Below, piece after piece: positions 1 through 9,036 of a DNA stretch of 25,820 nucleotides. Source of the DNA: Methylophilaceae bacterium (lineage in GTDB: Bacteria; Pseudomonadota; Gammaproteobacteria; Burkholderiales; Methylophilaceae). The stretch is from assembly GCA_025362115.1 (NCBI GenBank), contig JANYIK010000168.1, forward strand, positions 1-25,820, given 5' to 3'. The position numbers were made by a program, and so were the translations under genes. Within the stretch, counting starts at the first letter, position 1. Each line of letters starts with the position of its first letter. Under the pieces are notes generated by a model that saw only the letters and a list, made by a program, of their open reading frames with translations, was not told the origin of the DNA and did no database searches.

Positions 1-1320
1 GAGTTTCTGCACCTGACCTCTGATCCAAAAACACTGGCGACCATCGTTTACACCTCCGGCACCACAGGGAAATCCAAAGGAGTGATGCTCAGCCATGACA
101 ACCTGGTACAGAATGTGTGGAACTCTCTTAAATGCTTCAACATCTATCCCACACGCCGCAACAGTCCCACCAATGAAATCTTTCTTTCCTTCCTCCCCCT
201 GTCTCATTCCTTTGAACGCATGGCGGGGTATTACATTCCGGTGATGGCAGGAGCCGCCGTCGCATATGCACGCTCAGTGCAGCAACTACAGGAAGACCTG
301 CTCAAGATAAGACCCAGCGTATTGATTACCGTGCCGCGCATCTTTGAACGTATCCAGGCCGCGATACGCAGCAAATTGGATAAAGGTCCGGCTTACGCGC
401 GCTGGCTGTTCGACAAAACGGTTGAAGTCGGCTATAGCCGCTTTGAACATGCACAAGGTCGTTCCCCATGGCGCTTCAGTCATCTGCTTTGGCCTATACT
501 CAAACGACTGGTAGCAGACAAAATCACCGCTCGTCTTGGTGGCAATCTACGTCTGGCAGTATCCGGTGGGGCAGCATTATCTGCCAATAGCGCACGCACT
601 TTTATCGGAGTTGATGTTCAGATACTGCAAGGTTACGGACTCACCGAAACTGGCCCTGTCATCGGTGTCAACCGTGTGACAGACAACCTTCCAGCCAGTA
701 TAGGCAAGCCCATTGATGGCGTGGAAGTACGTCTTGACGGCAATAACGCGCTTGAAGTGCGTGGTCATAACGTTATGCTGGGTTACTGGAATAACGAAGC
801 AGCAACACGCGCCATGATCAGCCATGATGGATGGCTGAATACCGGCGATGTAGTGCGTATCAACGAAGCTGGTCACATCTTCATCACCGGACGCGTAAAG
901 GAGATCATTGTGCTTTCCAATGGTGAAAAAGTGCCCCCGACAGACATGGAAGCCGCGATTCTAAACGACCCTCTGTTTGAACAGGTGATGATTGTCGGTG
1001 AAGGCAAGGCCTATTTAAGCCTGCTGGCCGTCATCAACCAAGAAAAATGGGCGCAACTCGCCAAGGAACGCGACCTACCCGGAAACTGGCCAAGCAGTTT
1101 ACAATTGCCTCAGGCGCGAGCATTTGCCTTGGCACGCGTAGCACAACAGATGAAGGCGTTTCCTGGTTACGCCAAAATCCGCCGCGCAGTCTTGCTCACT
1201 GAGCCTTGGAGTATAGATAACGGGTTGCTAACACCCACCATGAAGCTCAAACGCAATGTGGTGCAGGAACGCTATCGGCATAAAATAGATACAATGTACG
1301 AAGGTTTTAATCAAGATTAG
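1..1320 (+). CDS. Long-chain acyl-CoA synthetase (AMP-forming), 5' end cut by window
   Basis: The reading frame is open from the first base, so the N-terminus lies outside the window; 439 residues are visible. It should activate fatty acids to acyl-CoA through an acyl-adenylate. The ATP-binding signature YTSGTTGKSKG is at visible residues 17-27, the second adenylate-forming motif GYGLTETGP at about 211-219, and the hinge regions GWLNTGD and GRVKEIIVLSNGEK follow. The C-terminal part matches the FadD15-type bacterial long-chain synthetases of about 600 residues, so roughly a quarter is missing. The gene is followed after 15 bases by a FadL-type porin, which fits import coupled to activation. 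Chain-length preference cannot be read from the sequence. Confidence 0.93.
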   Translation, partial: EFLHLTSDPKTLATIVYTSGTTGKSKGVMLSHDNLVQNVWNSLKCFNIYPTRRNSPTNEIFLSFLPLSHSFERMAGYYIPVMAGAAVAYARSVQQLQEDLLKIRPSVLITVPRIFERIQAAIRSKLDKGPAYARWLFDKTVEVGYSRFEHAQGRSPWRFSHLLWPILKRLVADKITARLGGNLRLAVSGGAALSANSARTFIGVDVQILQGYGLTETGPVIGVNRVTDNLPASIGKPIDGVEVRLDGNNALEVRGHNVMLGYWNNEAATRAMISHDGWLNTGDVVRINEAGHIFITGRVKEIIVLSNGEKVPPTDMEAAILNDPLFEQVMIVGEGKAYLSLLAVINQEKWAQLAKERDLPGNWPSSLQLPQARAFALARVAQQMKAFPGYAKIRRAVLLTEPWSIDNGLLTPTMKLKRNVVQERYRHKIDTMYEGFNQD

Positions 1321-1335
1321 CTGAAGGGGAAAAAC

Positions 1336-2580
1336 ATGCCACATCCATTGATAACTCGATCTGCCCTCATTGCGATGACGCTCAGCGTCACCTCATTAGC
1401 CCATGCTGCGGGCTTTGCCTTGATCGAGCAAAGCGCCAGCGGCATGGGCAATGCCTTTGCCGGCGCTGCGGCCAGCGCCGAAGATGCCAGTACCATCTAT
1501 TTCAATCCGGCGGGAATGACCTATCTGCCTGATAATCAACTAGTCGCCGCCGGGCACTTGATTCGTCCATCCGCCGACTTCAGCAATAACGGCTCGGTGG
1601 CTGGCACAGGTAGGCCACTCAACGGCACTGGTGGCGATATAGGGGAGTGGGCTTTGCTCCCCAACCTGTATTTCGCCAAAGCAATCAGCCCCAATATCCG
1701 TCTGGGTTTAGGCATTAACGCCCCATTCGGCTTAAAAACCAATTATGACGATACATGGCTAGGGCGTTTCCAAGCCATCAAATCCGAAGTCAAAACCATC
1801 AATATCAACCCTTCCATTGCCTTTAAGGTAAATGACCAGCTGTCATTAGGTGCGGGCATTTCCGCCATGCGTGCCGAGGCCACCTTGACCCGTGCCGTCA
1901 ACCTAGTCGCTTCAGAGACCTTTGTCGGTATCAAGGGCAACGACTGGGGCGTTGGCTACAACCTAGGTGCCATTTACCAATTCACACCCGACACCCGCGT
2001 TGGCGTGTCGTTTCGCTCAAAAGTGGATCAAACCCTCAAGGGCAGGGCAACATTTGGCGGTGCTCTTGCAGCCCTCAGCGGCGACATTACCGCCAGTACC
2101 GCTTTACCGGAAAACGTCTCGGTGAGCGCTTTCAGCAAGCTCAACAATCAGTGGGACGTGATGGGCGATGTGACCTGGACTCGCTGGAGTCGCTTCAAAG
2201 AGTTGCGCATCCTCAGAACCAGTGGAGTATTGCTGTCACTGACCCCAGAAAACTGGGAAAACACGCTGCGCTTTTCCGCTGGAACTACCTATCATTACAA
2301 CGAGAACCTCAAGCTACGTGCCGGTGTGGCCTATGACCAGGAAGCAGTCAATGACCAGTTCCGCACTGCACGCATTCCAGGCAACGACAGGACTTGGTTG
2401 TCTATCGGCGCGCAATATAAATTCTCAGAAACTTCGGTGGTTGACGTTGGCTACTCGCATCTATTCATCAAAGATGCTTCCATTGATGACAACCAAACAG
2501 CCACCCTCAATGGGCGCATAAAGGGCCAATATGATGGTGATGTGAATATCCTCAGCTTGCAGTACACGCACAACTTCTAA
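1336..2580 (+). CDS. OmpP1/FadL-family outer-membrane transporter
   Basis: Predicted beta-barrel of 414 residues for uptake of hydrophobic substrates such as long-chain fatty acids. A Sec signal peptide ends near residue 24 (SLAHA, then AGFALIEQ). The mature N-terminus carries the family signature: GFALIEQSASGMGNAFAG, then AEDAST and the NPAGM motif. The last residues, YTHNF, end in phenylalanine as expected for a barrel. The start ATG is preceded by AAGGGG at a good distance. It sits between an acyl-CoA synthetase and a chalcone-isomerase-fold protein in one likely operon. Some family members carry aromatic hydrocarbons, so the substrate is inferred from the neighbouring synthetase. Confidence 0.93.
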   Translation: MPHPLITRSALIAMTLSVTSLAHAAGFALIEQSASGMGNAFAGAAASAEDASTIYFNPAGMTYLPDNQLVAAGHLIRPSADFSNNGSVAGTGRPLNGTGGDIGEWALLPNLYFAKAISPNIRLGLGINAPFGLKTNYDDTWLGRFQAIKSEVKTININPSIAFKVNDQLSLGAGISAMRAEATLTRAVNLVASETFVGIKGNDWGVGYNLGAIYQFTPDTRVGVSFRSKVDQTLKGRATFGGALAALSGDITASTALPENVSVSAFSKLNNQWDVMGDVTWTRWSRFKELRILRTSGVLLSLTPENWENTLRFSAGTTYHYNENLKLRAGVAYDQEAVNDQFRTARIPGNDRTWLSIGAQYKFSETSVVDVGYSHLFIKDASIDDNQTATLNGRIKGQYDGDVNILSLQYTHNF

Positions 2581-2586
2581 ACCCTG

Positions 2587-3150
2587 ATGTTGAAACAGTG
2601 GCTAACAATGATGTTGCTGGTGGCGGCTTGCAGCGCGCAAGCCTTAGAGATACACGGCATTAAGATCGCCGAAACGGCGGAAGTGGATGGTACGTCGCTG
2701 TTACTCAACGGCGCTGGCACGCGCGTCAAATTATTCTTCAAGGTATACGTAACGGCACTTTATCTACACGCCAAGAAGGCCGATGCTGCAGGGATACTGG
2801 CGGATAATGGGGCAAAGCGAGTGAACTTGATATTTTTGCGTGAAGCAGACGCAGACCAGTTTATCACTGCCATGGACGAAGGTCTCAACGACAACAATAG
2901 TGCCGCTGCACTCGCAGCACTAAGCCCGCAACTCAAGGCATTTCGTCAGATGATAGTCAACAGTGGCGAGGTCAACCCAGGCGATGTTGTCACTCTTGAC
3001 TACTTGCCCGGTAGTGGCACTCGTGTCTTATTCAATGGAAATGCTCTAGGAATAGTTGCTGGTGAACAGCTATTCCCAGCGCTGCTGAAAATATGGCTGG
3101 GTGAGAATCCAGTGGATACTCGTTTAAAAAAAGCATTACTGGCTAACTAA
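2587..3150 (+). CDS. Chalcone isomerase-like domain protein, exported
   Basis: Protein of 187 residues with a signal peptide ending near residue 19 (CSAQA, then LEIHGIK). The mature part matches the bacterial chalcone isomerase-like family, with phrases such as LNGAGTRVKLFFKVYVTALYL, which the family uses at its first strands and helix. These bacterial proteins are not known to make flavonoids; the fold is shared with fatty-acid-binding proteins. Only six bases separate it from the FadL-type gene and no strong ribosome-binding site is visible, so it is probably translationally coupled. Its 3' end overlaps the convergent efflux gene by 15 bases. Family call is firm; function is unknown. Confidence 0.85.
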   Translation: MLKQWLTMMLLVAACSAQALEIHGIKIAETAEVDGTSLLLNGAGTRVKLFFKVYVTALYLHAKKADAAGILADNGAKRVNLIFLREADADQFITAMDEGLNDNNSAAALAALSPQLKAFRQMIVNSGEVNPGDVVTLDYLPGSGTRVLFNGNALGIVAGEQLFPALLKIWLGENPVDTRLKKALLAN

Positions 3151-4563
3151 CTCGCCTTCTTTCTCGTTCTTCCAGCCACCACCCATCGCCTTAAACAAAT
3201 CTGCCATCGCCGCACGCTGTAAGCGCTTGGCGTCTACTTGATCGTAGGTGGCCTGTAGCAAATTGCGCTCGGCATCCAGCATTTCTAATTGACTGGCAAC
3301 GCCATTTTCATAGCGCAATTTAGCCAATTTCAAGGATTTTTGTAGTGCTGCTACCCGTACATCCTCGGCGGCCAAAATTTCCTGCGCGCTCTTTTGTGCG
3401 ATCAGTGCATCCTGCACCTCACGAAACGCATTGGCGACAACCTGCCTGTATTCCGCAATCAACTGATCTTCGCGCGCTTTGGCTGCATCCACAGAAGCGC
3501 CTATGCGCTTACGGCCAAACAAAGGCTGAGTCAGCTCGGCAGCAAAGCGGAAAATACGCGCCGGGCCGATGAACAAGTCAAGCAAAGATTCGCTTTCGCC
3601 ACCCAGAAAGCCGGTGAGCGTAATCGAAGGATAAAACGCTGCACGTGCCACATTGACCCGCGCATTGGCCGCGACCAAGTTCTGCTCGGCTTGCCTTAAA
3701 TCAGGCCGACGCAACAACAAATCAGAGGGCAACCCCGCCGGTACTTTAATCTCAAATCCGCCAGCATTTGCGGTTTGCAACCGGTCTTCCACCATCATTT
3801 TTGGGGGACGTCCCAATAACACGGTGAGCGCGTTTTCCTGCTGCGTACGTGAACGTTGCAGCACTGGAATCTGTGCTTGTACCGCCGCCAGATCGGCCTC
3901 TAGTTGTCGTACTTCAAACTCGGACGAAACGCCTGCATTCAAGCGTAGTTGCTGCAATTTGAGCGTATCTTTGCGCGTCTCTTCGGTACGGCGGGCGATG
4001 GCAAGTTGAGCATCCAGCGCCAGCAGATTGTAATAACCCTGCACCACATCGGCAGTAAGGCTGTTCCTCACTATATCTCTGGCAGATTCCGCCGCCAGCA
4101 TGTCAGCACGAGCGGCATCTGTGGCGCGACTCAACTTGCCCCATAAATCCAGCTCATAGGACACATTGACACGTGCTACATTGTTTCTGATAAAGCTTTT
4201 GCTCCCCGGTATCGGCGTGGCCGTAGCTCTGGAGTTTCTGGAACCCGATGGCAATAAAGTAGCAGTTGCGGTGGGGTCGGTCTCCGCATCGGCAATGGTG
4301 ATATTCGTGCGCGCTTCTTCAATGCGGGCGGCGGCCAAAGCGATGTCATGGTTGTGGGCGAGCGCCTCCTCCACCAGTACATTCAGCGACTCGTCACCAT
4401 ACAGCTTCCACCATTCAGTGTTATCAGCCACTACGGCCTTTTCCGGCAACCCAGGCCAGGTCTGTGGTAGTTCAGTATCGGGCTTTTGAAAGCTCGTAAA
4501 TTGTGGAAAACTGGCACAAGCACTCAGCACCAAGAACAAGGGAATGATAATAATTTTTTGCAT
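3136..4563 (-). CDS. RND efflux outer-membrane factor, NodT/OprM family lipoprotein
   Basis: TolC-like outer-membrane channel of 475 residues that completes the tripartite drug pump. I chose the ATG at 4563 because it gives a lipoprotein signal MQKIIIIPLFLVLSAC with Cys16 as the lipidation site; the frame is open 44 codons further upstream, but that would overlap the permease gene in a nonsense extension. AAAGGG precedes this ATG, and the gap to the permease stop is four bases. Two outer-membrane-efflux repeats are visible, with the second containing the typical GLPSDLLLRRPDLRQAEQ segment. It is the last gene of the operon, and its stop lies inside the end of the convergent upstream gene. Confidence 0.95.
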   Translation of the reverse strand: MQKIIIIPLFLVLSACASFPQFTSFQKPDTELPQTWPGLPEKAVVADNTEWWKLYGDESLNVLVEEALAHNHDIALAAARIEEARTNITIADAETDPTATATLLPSGSRNSRATATPIPGSKSFIRNNVARVNVSYELDLWGKLSRATDAARADMLAAESARDIVRNSLTADVVQGYYNLLALDAQLAIARRTEETRKDTLKLQQLRLNAGVSSEFEVRQLEADLAAVQAQIPVLQRSRTQQENALTVLLGRPPKMMVEDRLQTANAGGFEIKVPAGLPSDLLLRRPDLRQAEQNLVAANARVNVARAAFYPSITLTGFLGGESESLLDLFIGPARIFRFAAELTQPLFGRKRIGASVDAAKAREDQLIAEYRQVVANAFREVQDALIAQKSAQEILAAEDVRVAALQKSLKLAKLRYENGVASQLEMLDAERNLLQATYDQVDAKRLQRAAMADLFKAMGGGWKNEKEGELVSQ

Positions 4564-4567
4564 TGCT

Positions 4568-7500
4568 TTAACCCTTTTTCTCCACATGTTTTTTTCTATC
4601 CAGCAACTTAAAGAATAGCGGCACAAAGGCAATTGCCAGGAAAGTCGCCCCCAGCATGCCGCCCATGACACCCGTGCCGACGGATTGTCTTGCACCAGCG
4701 CCGGCTCCGCTGGAAAACACTAGCGGCATTACACCCAAAATAAACGCCATCGAGGTCATCAGAATCGGGCGGAAGCGTAAACGCGCCGCCTCTACCACGG
4801 CCTCCATCACGCTCAACCCGTCTTCTTTTTGCTTCATGATGGCAAATTCCACAATCAGGATCGCATTCTTGGCAGCCAAGCCCAGCAAGGTCACGAGACC
4901 AATCTGGAAGTACACGTCGTTGGTGAGTGGCGGAATCGGCACACCAGGCAACAGAATGCCAAAAGCCAAGTTACGCAACCACACAATCGCCAATGCCCCA
5001 AACACGCCAAATGGTAGCGCCAGCAATACCGAGAACGGCAGCAACCAGCTTTCATAAAGTGCCGCAAGAATGAAGAACATCATAATCACCGCCAGCACCA
5101 ACGCGATATTCGATGCGCCTCCGGTGCGCTTTTCCTGATACGCACCACCACTCCATTCGTAAGAGAAATCGGCTGGCAGTACTTCTTTCATGATCTTCTC
5201 TACATGCTTAATCGCCTCGCCTGAGCTTACCCCGGGCGCGCCGCTACCAAGAACCTTTACCGACGGCAGATTGTTAAAACGCGTCAGCGTATCAGGGCCG
5301 GTGCTGTATTGCACCTTGGCAAAGGCCGAGAACGGTACCATTTGGCCATTGGCACTTTTCACATATATCGAAGCAAAATCCTCTGGCTTGCGACGATATT
5401 CCTGATCTGCCGACATCAACACCTGCCAGGTACGGCCATGCTTATTGAAGTCGTTGACATACAGCGTACCAAGTGTGGCAGAGAGCGTGTTGAAGGCATC
5501 TTGCAAATCCACACCTAAGCTCGCCGCACGTTCCCGGTCTATATCCACAAACAATTGCGGCGAGTTGTAGCGCCACAGGGTCTGCGCATAGGCAAAGTTT
5601 TTATCCTGCGCGGTTTTGGCGAGGAACGCTTGCGTGACCTCATTCAAGCGCTTGGCACCGCCCTCACCCTTGTTTTGAATATTGACTTCAAAGCCGCCAG
5701 CGTTGCCCAAGCCGAAAATGGCCGGCGGATTGAAAGCCAGCACCAGCGCTTCTTTGATCCCACCGGTTTTGCCAAAGAACTCGCCGACCAATGCGCCACT
5801 AGGCATTTTGCGCTCGTCCCACGGCACTTGTGGCACAAAGATGGTGGCGGCGCTATTTTTGAACGAGCCACCCAGGAAATCCATGCCGGTAAACGCCACG
5901 GAATACTGATTGGCCTTGTTGGAGAGGATGGCATCGGTAACTTTTTTTACCACCTTGTCGGTGCGCTCTATGCTTGCACCGTCGGGCAGGAACACGGCGG
6001 CGATGTAGTAACCCTGATCTTCATCCGGCACGAGTGAAGTCGGCGTGGTTTTCCACAATTGTACGGTGACGGCGATCATGCCCGCAAACAGCAACAAGCC
6101 AATAAAATTACGCTTCAACAGCCAACTCACGCCACCGGTATAACGCAAGGTCAGCCAAGCAAAGAAGCGGTTAAATGCTCTAAAAAATACATTGGGTTCC
6201 GCGTGCTTGGGCTTGAGAATAATCGCGCATAGCGCAGGGGTGAGCGTTAAAGCCACCACCGCAGAAATCATCACCGAGATGGAAATGGTAATGGCAAACT
6301 GGCGATACAACTCGCCCGCCAAGCCGCCCATAAAGGCGATAGGCACAAATACCGAAATCAGCACCAACATAATGGCAATCACCGGACTGGTAACTTCGCG
6401 CATGGCCTCAATAGCTGCTTCCCTGGGGGTCATGCCGTACTGGCTCATCAGGCGCTCGGCATTTTCCAGCACCACGATGGCATCATCCACCACGATACCG
6501 ATGGACAGCACCATGCCGAATAACGTGAGTGTGTTGATCGAGTAGCCCAGCACCGACAAGCCCGCAAACGTACCGATCAGCGAAACAGGAACAGCCAGCG
6601 TAGGAATGAGCGTAGCACGTAAATTTTGCAAAAACAGCAACACCACGAGGAACACCAGCACCATTGCCTCGAACAAGGTTTTGACCACCTCGTGGATGGA
6701 TACCTTCACAAAGCGCGTGGTGTCGTACACCACCGCCCGCTCCAACCCAGGTGGAAAGGCTTCAGCCAGTTCCGCCACGGTTTTGTTGACTTCGTCCGCC
6801 ACGCCCAGCGCGTTGGCACCTGGCTGCAAAAACACGCCCATGAGGGTGGCATTTTTGCCGCTGACGCGGCCCCTGAAATCGTAATCTTTAGAGCCGAGTT
6901 CGACCCGCGCCACGTCTGCCAGCCGCACAATGCCGCCTTTGTTATCGGCGCGGACAATAATCTGCTCGAACTGCTTGGGGTCAGACAGACGGCCTTGGGC
7001 GGAGATGGTGTAGACCAATTCCTGCCCATCACCCGTGGGCGGCTGGCCGATTTTGCCCGGGGCAAATTGCGCGTTCTGGCTACGGATGGCGTTGATAACT
7101 TCAGCCGTGGAAATCCCTAAATGCGCCAAGCGCTCGGGTTTCAGCCAAATCCGCATGGCGTAATCCTTGGCACCGAAAATCTGCACATTGGTGGTACCGG
7201 GAATGCGTTTGATGCGATCCAGCACATTGAGCGTGACGTAATTGCTGGTAAAAATGTCGTTGTAACGGCCATCCGGCGAGTAAAAAGCGATCACCTGCAA
7301 GAACGATGACGAGCCTTTTTCCACCGTCACGCCCTGGCGACGCACCTCCTCTGGCAGACGCGCTTCTGCTTGCTTGACGCGATTATTCACATTGAGCGCA
7401 GCTTGGTCGGCATCCGCGCCGATGTTGAAAGTAATCTGAATTTCCACCACGCCGTTAGAGGCCGAGGTAGAGCTCATATACATCATGTTTTCAACGCCGG

Positions 7501-7711
7501 TAATCTGCGACTCCAAGGGTGAAGCCACGGTTTGCTCCAGCACTTCGGCTGATGCTCCGGGATACACCGCACGCACCGTGACCACTGGTGGCGCGATTTC
7601 AGGAAATTGCGCGATAGGCAAAGTTCTCATCGCCGCTAATCCGGCGATGACGATGAAAATAGAAAGCACCGCCGCAAAGATGGGGCGCTTGATAAAGAAA
7701 TTTGAGAACAT
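4568..7711 (-). CDS. RND multidrug efflux permease, HAE1 (AcrB/MexB) family
   Basis: Inner-membrane proton/drug antiporter of 1047 residues, the usual length of AcrB-type pumps. The N-terminus MFSNFFIKRPIFAAVLSIFI forms the first membrane helix. The proton-relay aspartates are present in GIVVDDAIVVLENAER (Asp409 and Asp410), and the partner lysine is in GLAAKNAILIVEFA near the C-terminus. The family stretch RFRPILMTSMAFILGVMPL is intact. It lies between the adaptor gene (11 bases upstream) and the outer-membrane factor (four bases downstream), so pump assembly is encoded as one transcript. Substrates probably include hydrophobic drugs, dyes or bile-like compounds, but sequence alone does not say which. 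Confidence 0.97.
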   Translation of the reverse strand: MFSNFFIKRPIFAAVLSIFIVIAGLAAMRTLPIAQFPEIAPPVVTVRAVYPGASAEVLEQTVASPLESQITGVENMMYMSSTSASNGVVEIQITFNIGADADQAALNVNNRVKQAEARLPEEVRRQGVTVEKGSSSFLQVIAFYSPDGRYNDIFTSNYVTLNVLDRIKRIPGTTNVQIFGAKDYAMRIWLKPERLAHLGISTAEVINAIRSQNAQFAPGKIGQPPTGDGQELVYTISAQGRLSDPKQFEQIIVRADNKGGIVRLADVARVELGSKDYDFRGRVSGKNATLMGVFLQPGANALGVADEVNKTVAELAEAFPPGLERAVVYDTTRFVKVSIHEVVKTLFEAMVLVFLVVLLFLQNLRATLIPTLAVPVSLIGTFAGLSVLGYSINTLTLFGMVLSIGIVVDDAIVVLENAERLMSQYGMTPREAAIEAMREVTSPVIAIMLVLISVFVPIAFMGGLAGELYRQFAITISISVMISAVVALTLTPALCAIILKPKHAEPNVFFRAFNRFFAWLTLRYTGGVSWLLKRNFIGLLLFAGMIAVTVQLWKTTPTSLVPDEDQGYYIAAVFLPDGASIERTDKVVKKVTDAILSNKANQYSVAFTGMDFLGGSFKNSAATIFVPQVPWDERKMPSGALVGEFFGKTGGIKEALVLAFNPPAIFGLGNAGGFEVNIQNKGEGGAKRLNEVTQAFLAKTAQDKNFAYAQTLWRYNSPQLFVDIDRERAASLGVDLQDAFNTLSATLGTLYVNDFNKHGRTWQVLMSADQEYRRKPEDFASIYVKSANGQMVPFSAFAKVQYSTGPDTLTRFNNLPSVKVLGSGAPGVSSGEAIKHVEKIMKEVLPADFSYEWSGGAYQEKRTGGASNIALVLAVIMMFFILAALYESWLLPFSVLLALPFGVFGALAIVWLRNLAFGILLPGVPIPPLTNDVYFQIGLVTLLGLAAKNAILIVEFAIMKQKEDGLSVMEAVVEAARLRFRPILMTSMAFILGVMPLVFSSGAGAGARQSVGTGVMGGMLGATFLAIAFVPLFFKLLDRKKHVEKKG

Positions 7712-7722
7712 TTTAGTGAGCC

Positions 7723-8916
7723 TTATTGATTGACAGCAGGCGCTGCGACAGCTTTTTCAGTACTCGCCTTCAAGGTTTCGGTCACTTTCACAGGTGCGCC
7801 GGGACCAATTTTTACGACGCCATCAACGATTACTTTGTCGCCCGCCTGCAGGCCCTTATTCACCACCCATTGCTCGCCCGACCAATCGCCCACTTCCACC
7901 GGACGGGACTCTGCTTTGGATTGCGCATCTACCACATACACGAACTTGCCCTGCGGCCCTTCCAGCACCGCGCGCTGCGGCACGAGTAGCGCGTTCAAAC
8001 GCTTAGCGCCACTCAACGTGACTCGTACAAACTGTCCTGGACGTAATATGCCATCTTCATTAGGCAGCGCCGCGCGCACCTCACTGGTACCGGTGCTTGG
8101 ATTCAAGCGGATGTCAGAGAAGTTGACCTTGCCGCTATGCGGATAGAGTGTGCCGTCGGCGAGCTTGACTGAAACGTCAAATTTGCCGTCTTTGGGTAAC
8201 TGCAACTGCTTCGCCTCTACGTCCTTATTCAAACGTAGCTGATCGTTATCCGACACGCTGGCAGTGGCGTAAATCGGACTGGTTTGAGTGATAGTGGTGA
8301 GCAGCACCTCTGGACCAGAGACGAGCGAACCTTCTGTCACCTGAATTCTCCCTGTCACTCCAGAAATTGGGGCAGCAACAGCAGTGTAGCCAAGATTACG
8401 ACGCGCATCACTCATCTGCGCCTGAGCAGACTTTACCGCTGCCGCCGATATTTGTTCGCTAGACACAGCATCGTCATAATCCTTTTGTGAAATAGCTTTT
8501 GCTTCAATCAAGGGCTTCAAGCGCTCCACATCACGCATGGCTTGCGCATGTTTGGCTTCGGCACTCGCGATATCGGCTTCTGCCCTTGCCAACGCTGCTT
8601 GATAAGGCGCTGGATCTATGGTGAACAAAGACTGCCCCGCCCTCACCACCGCACCTTCGACATAATTACGCCGCAGCAACACACCCGTTACCCGCGCTCT
8701 GACTTCAGCATCACGGATGCCAGCAATCTGTCCGGTGTATTCCATGCTCACATCAACCGATTGTGGAATTATTTCTTGCACTGTCACCTCGGGTGTCGGC
8801 ATTTGCATTCCGCCGTGCGCTGGGGTTTCATCTTTGGGTTTACATGCAACCAGCGCCAAGGCTATAACAATAGCTGGAAGCGACTTCGATACTTTGTGTT
8901 GGTACGTAAAAATCAT
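7723..8916 (-). CDS. RND efflux periplasmic adaptor (membrane fusion lipoprotein)
   Basis: AcrA/MexA-type adaptor of 397 residues that links permease and outer-membrane channel. The signal peptide ends in a lipobox LVAC with Cys25 as the lipidated residue. The expected order is seen: a barrel/lipoyl half (EVRARVTGVLLRRNYVEGAVVRAGQ), a long hairpin rich in Ala, Glu and Lys (about residues 105-170), the second lipoyl half (YTAVAAPISGVTGR) and the beta-barrel and membrane-proximal domains. AAAGG lies eight bases before the start. It is the first gene of the pump operon and faces a TetR-type repressor across 120 bases that hold a palindromic operator. Confidence 0.96.
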   Translation of the reverse strand: MIFTYQHKVSKSLPAIVIALALVACKPKDETPAHGGMQMPTPEVTVQEIIPQSVDVSMEYTGQIAGIRDAEVRARVTGVLLRRNYVEGAVVRAGQSLFTIDPAPYQAALARAEADIASAEAKHAQAMRDVERLKPLIEAKAISQKDYDDAVSSEQISAAAVKSAQAQMSDARRNLGYTAVAAPISGVTGRIQVTEGSLVSGPEVLLTTITQTSPIYATASVSDNDQLRLNKDVEAKQLQLPKDGKFDVSVKLADGTLYPHSGKVNFSDIRLNPSTGTSEVRAALPNEDGILRPGQFVRVTLSGAKRLNALLVPQRAVLEGPQGKFVYVVDAQSKAESRPVEVGDWSGEQWVVNKGLQAGDKVIVDGVVKIGPGAPVKVTETLKASTEKAVAAPAVNQ

Positions 8917-8946
8917 GGTTTAGCCTTTGAGTTTCGTATAAATTTC

Positions 8947-8976
8947 TTGCGAGATAATTTTGAAACGTGCTAATCT
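8947..8976 (+). promoter_or_regulatory. Possible promoter of the TetR/AcrR-type regulator
   Basis: TTGCGA (8947-8952) and TAATCT (8971-8976) are 18 bases apart and point toward the regulator gene. The start region runs straight into the palindrome, which would give autorepression. Elements are moderate matches only. Confidence 0.4.
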
Positions 8977-9001
8977 TACATACATTCACGAATGTATGTA
9001 A
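8973..9001 (-). promoter_or_regulatory. Predicted promoter of the efflux operon overlapping the operator
   Basis: On the minus strand TTACAT (9001-8996) and TAAGAT (8978-8973) are 17 bases apart, an acceptable sigma-70 arrangement directed at the adaptor gene. Both elements lie within or at the edge of the palindrome, so a bound repressor would block RNA polymerase. Read by eye; the transcription start is not known. Confidence 0.5.
8976..9001. promoter_or_regulatory. AcrR-like operator palindrome
   Basis: A 26-bp palindrome with 12-bp arms that pair perfectly (left arm TTACATACATTC) around a two-base centre. It lies in the divergent region between the pump operon and the TetR/AcrR-type gene. 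The core closely resembles the E. coli AcrR operator as I remember it (TACATACATT ... AATGTATGTA). It is the obvious binding site for the adjacent repressor and covers promoters on both strands. Confidence 0.88.
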
Positions 9002-9036
9002 AGTGATTTTTTATAGCGATTCAAGTTAAGAAAATT

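Noticed and set aside
4564..4695. 44-codon N-terminal extension of the outer-membrane factor
   Set aside because: It overlaps the permease gene, has no signal peptide, and the ATG at 4563 with AAAGGG gives a perfect lipoprotein signal.
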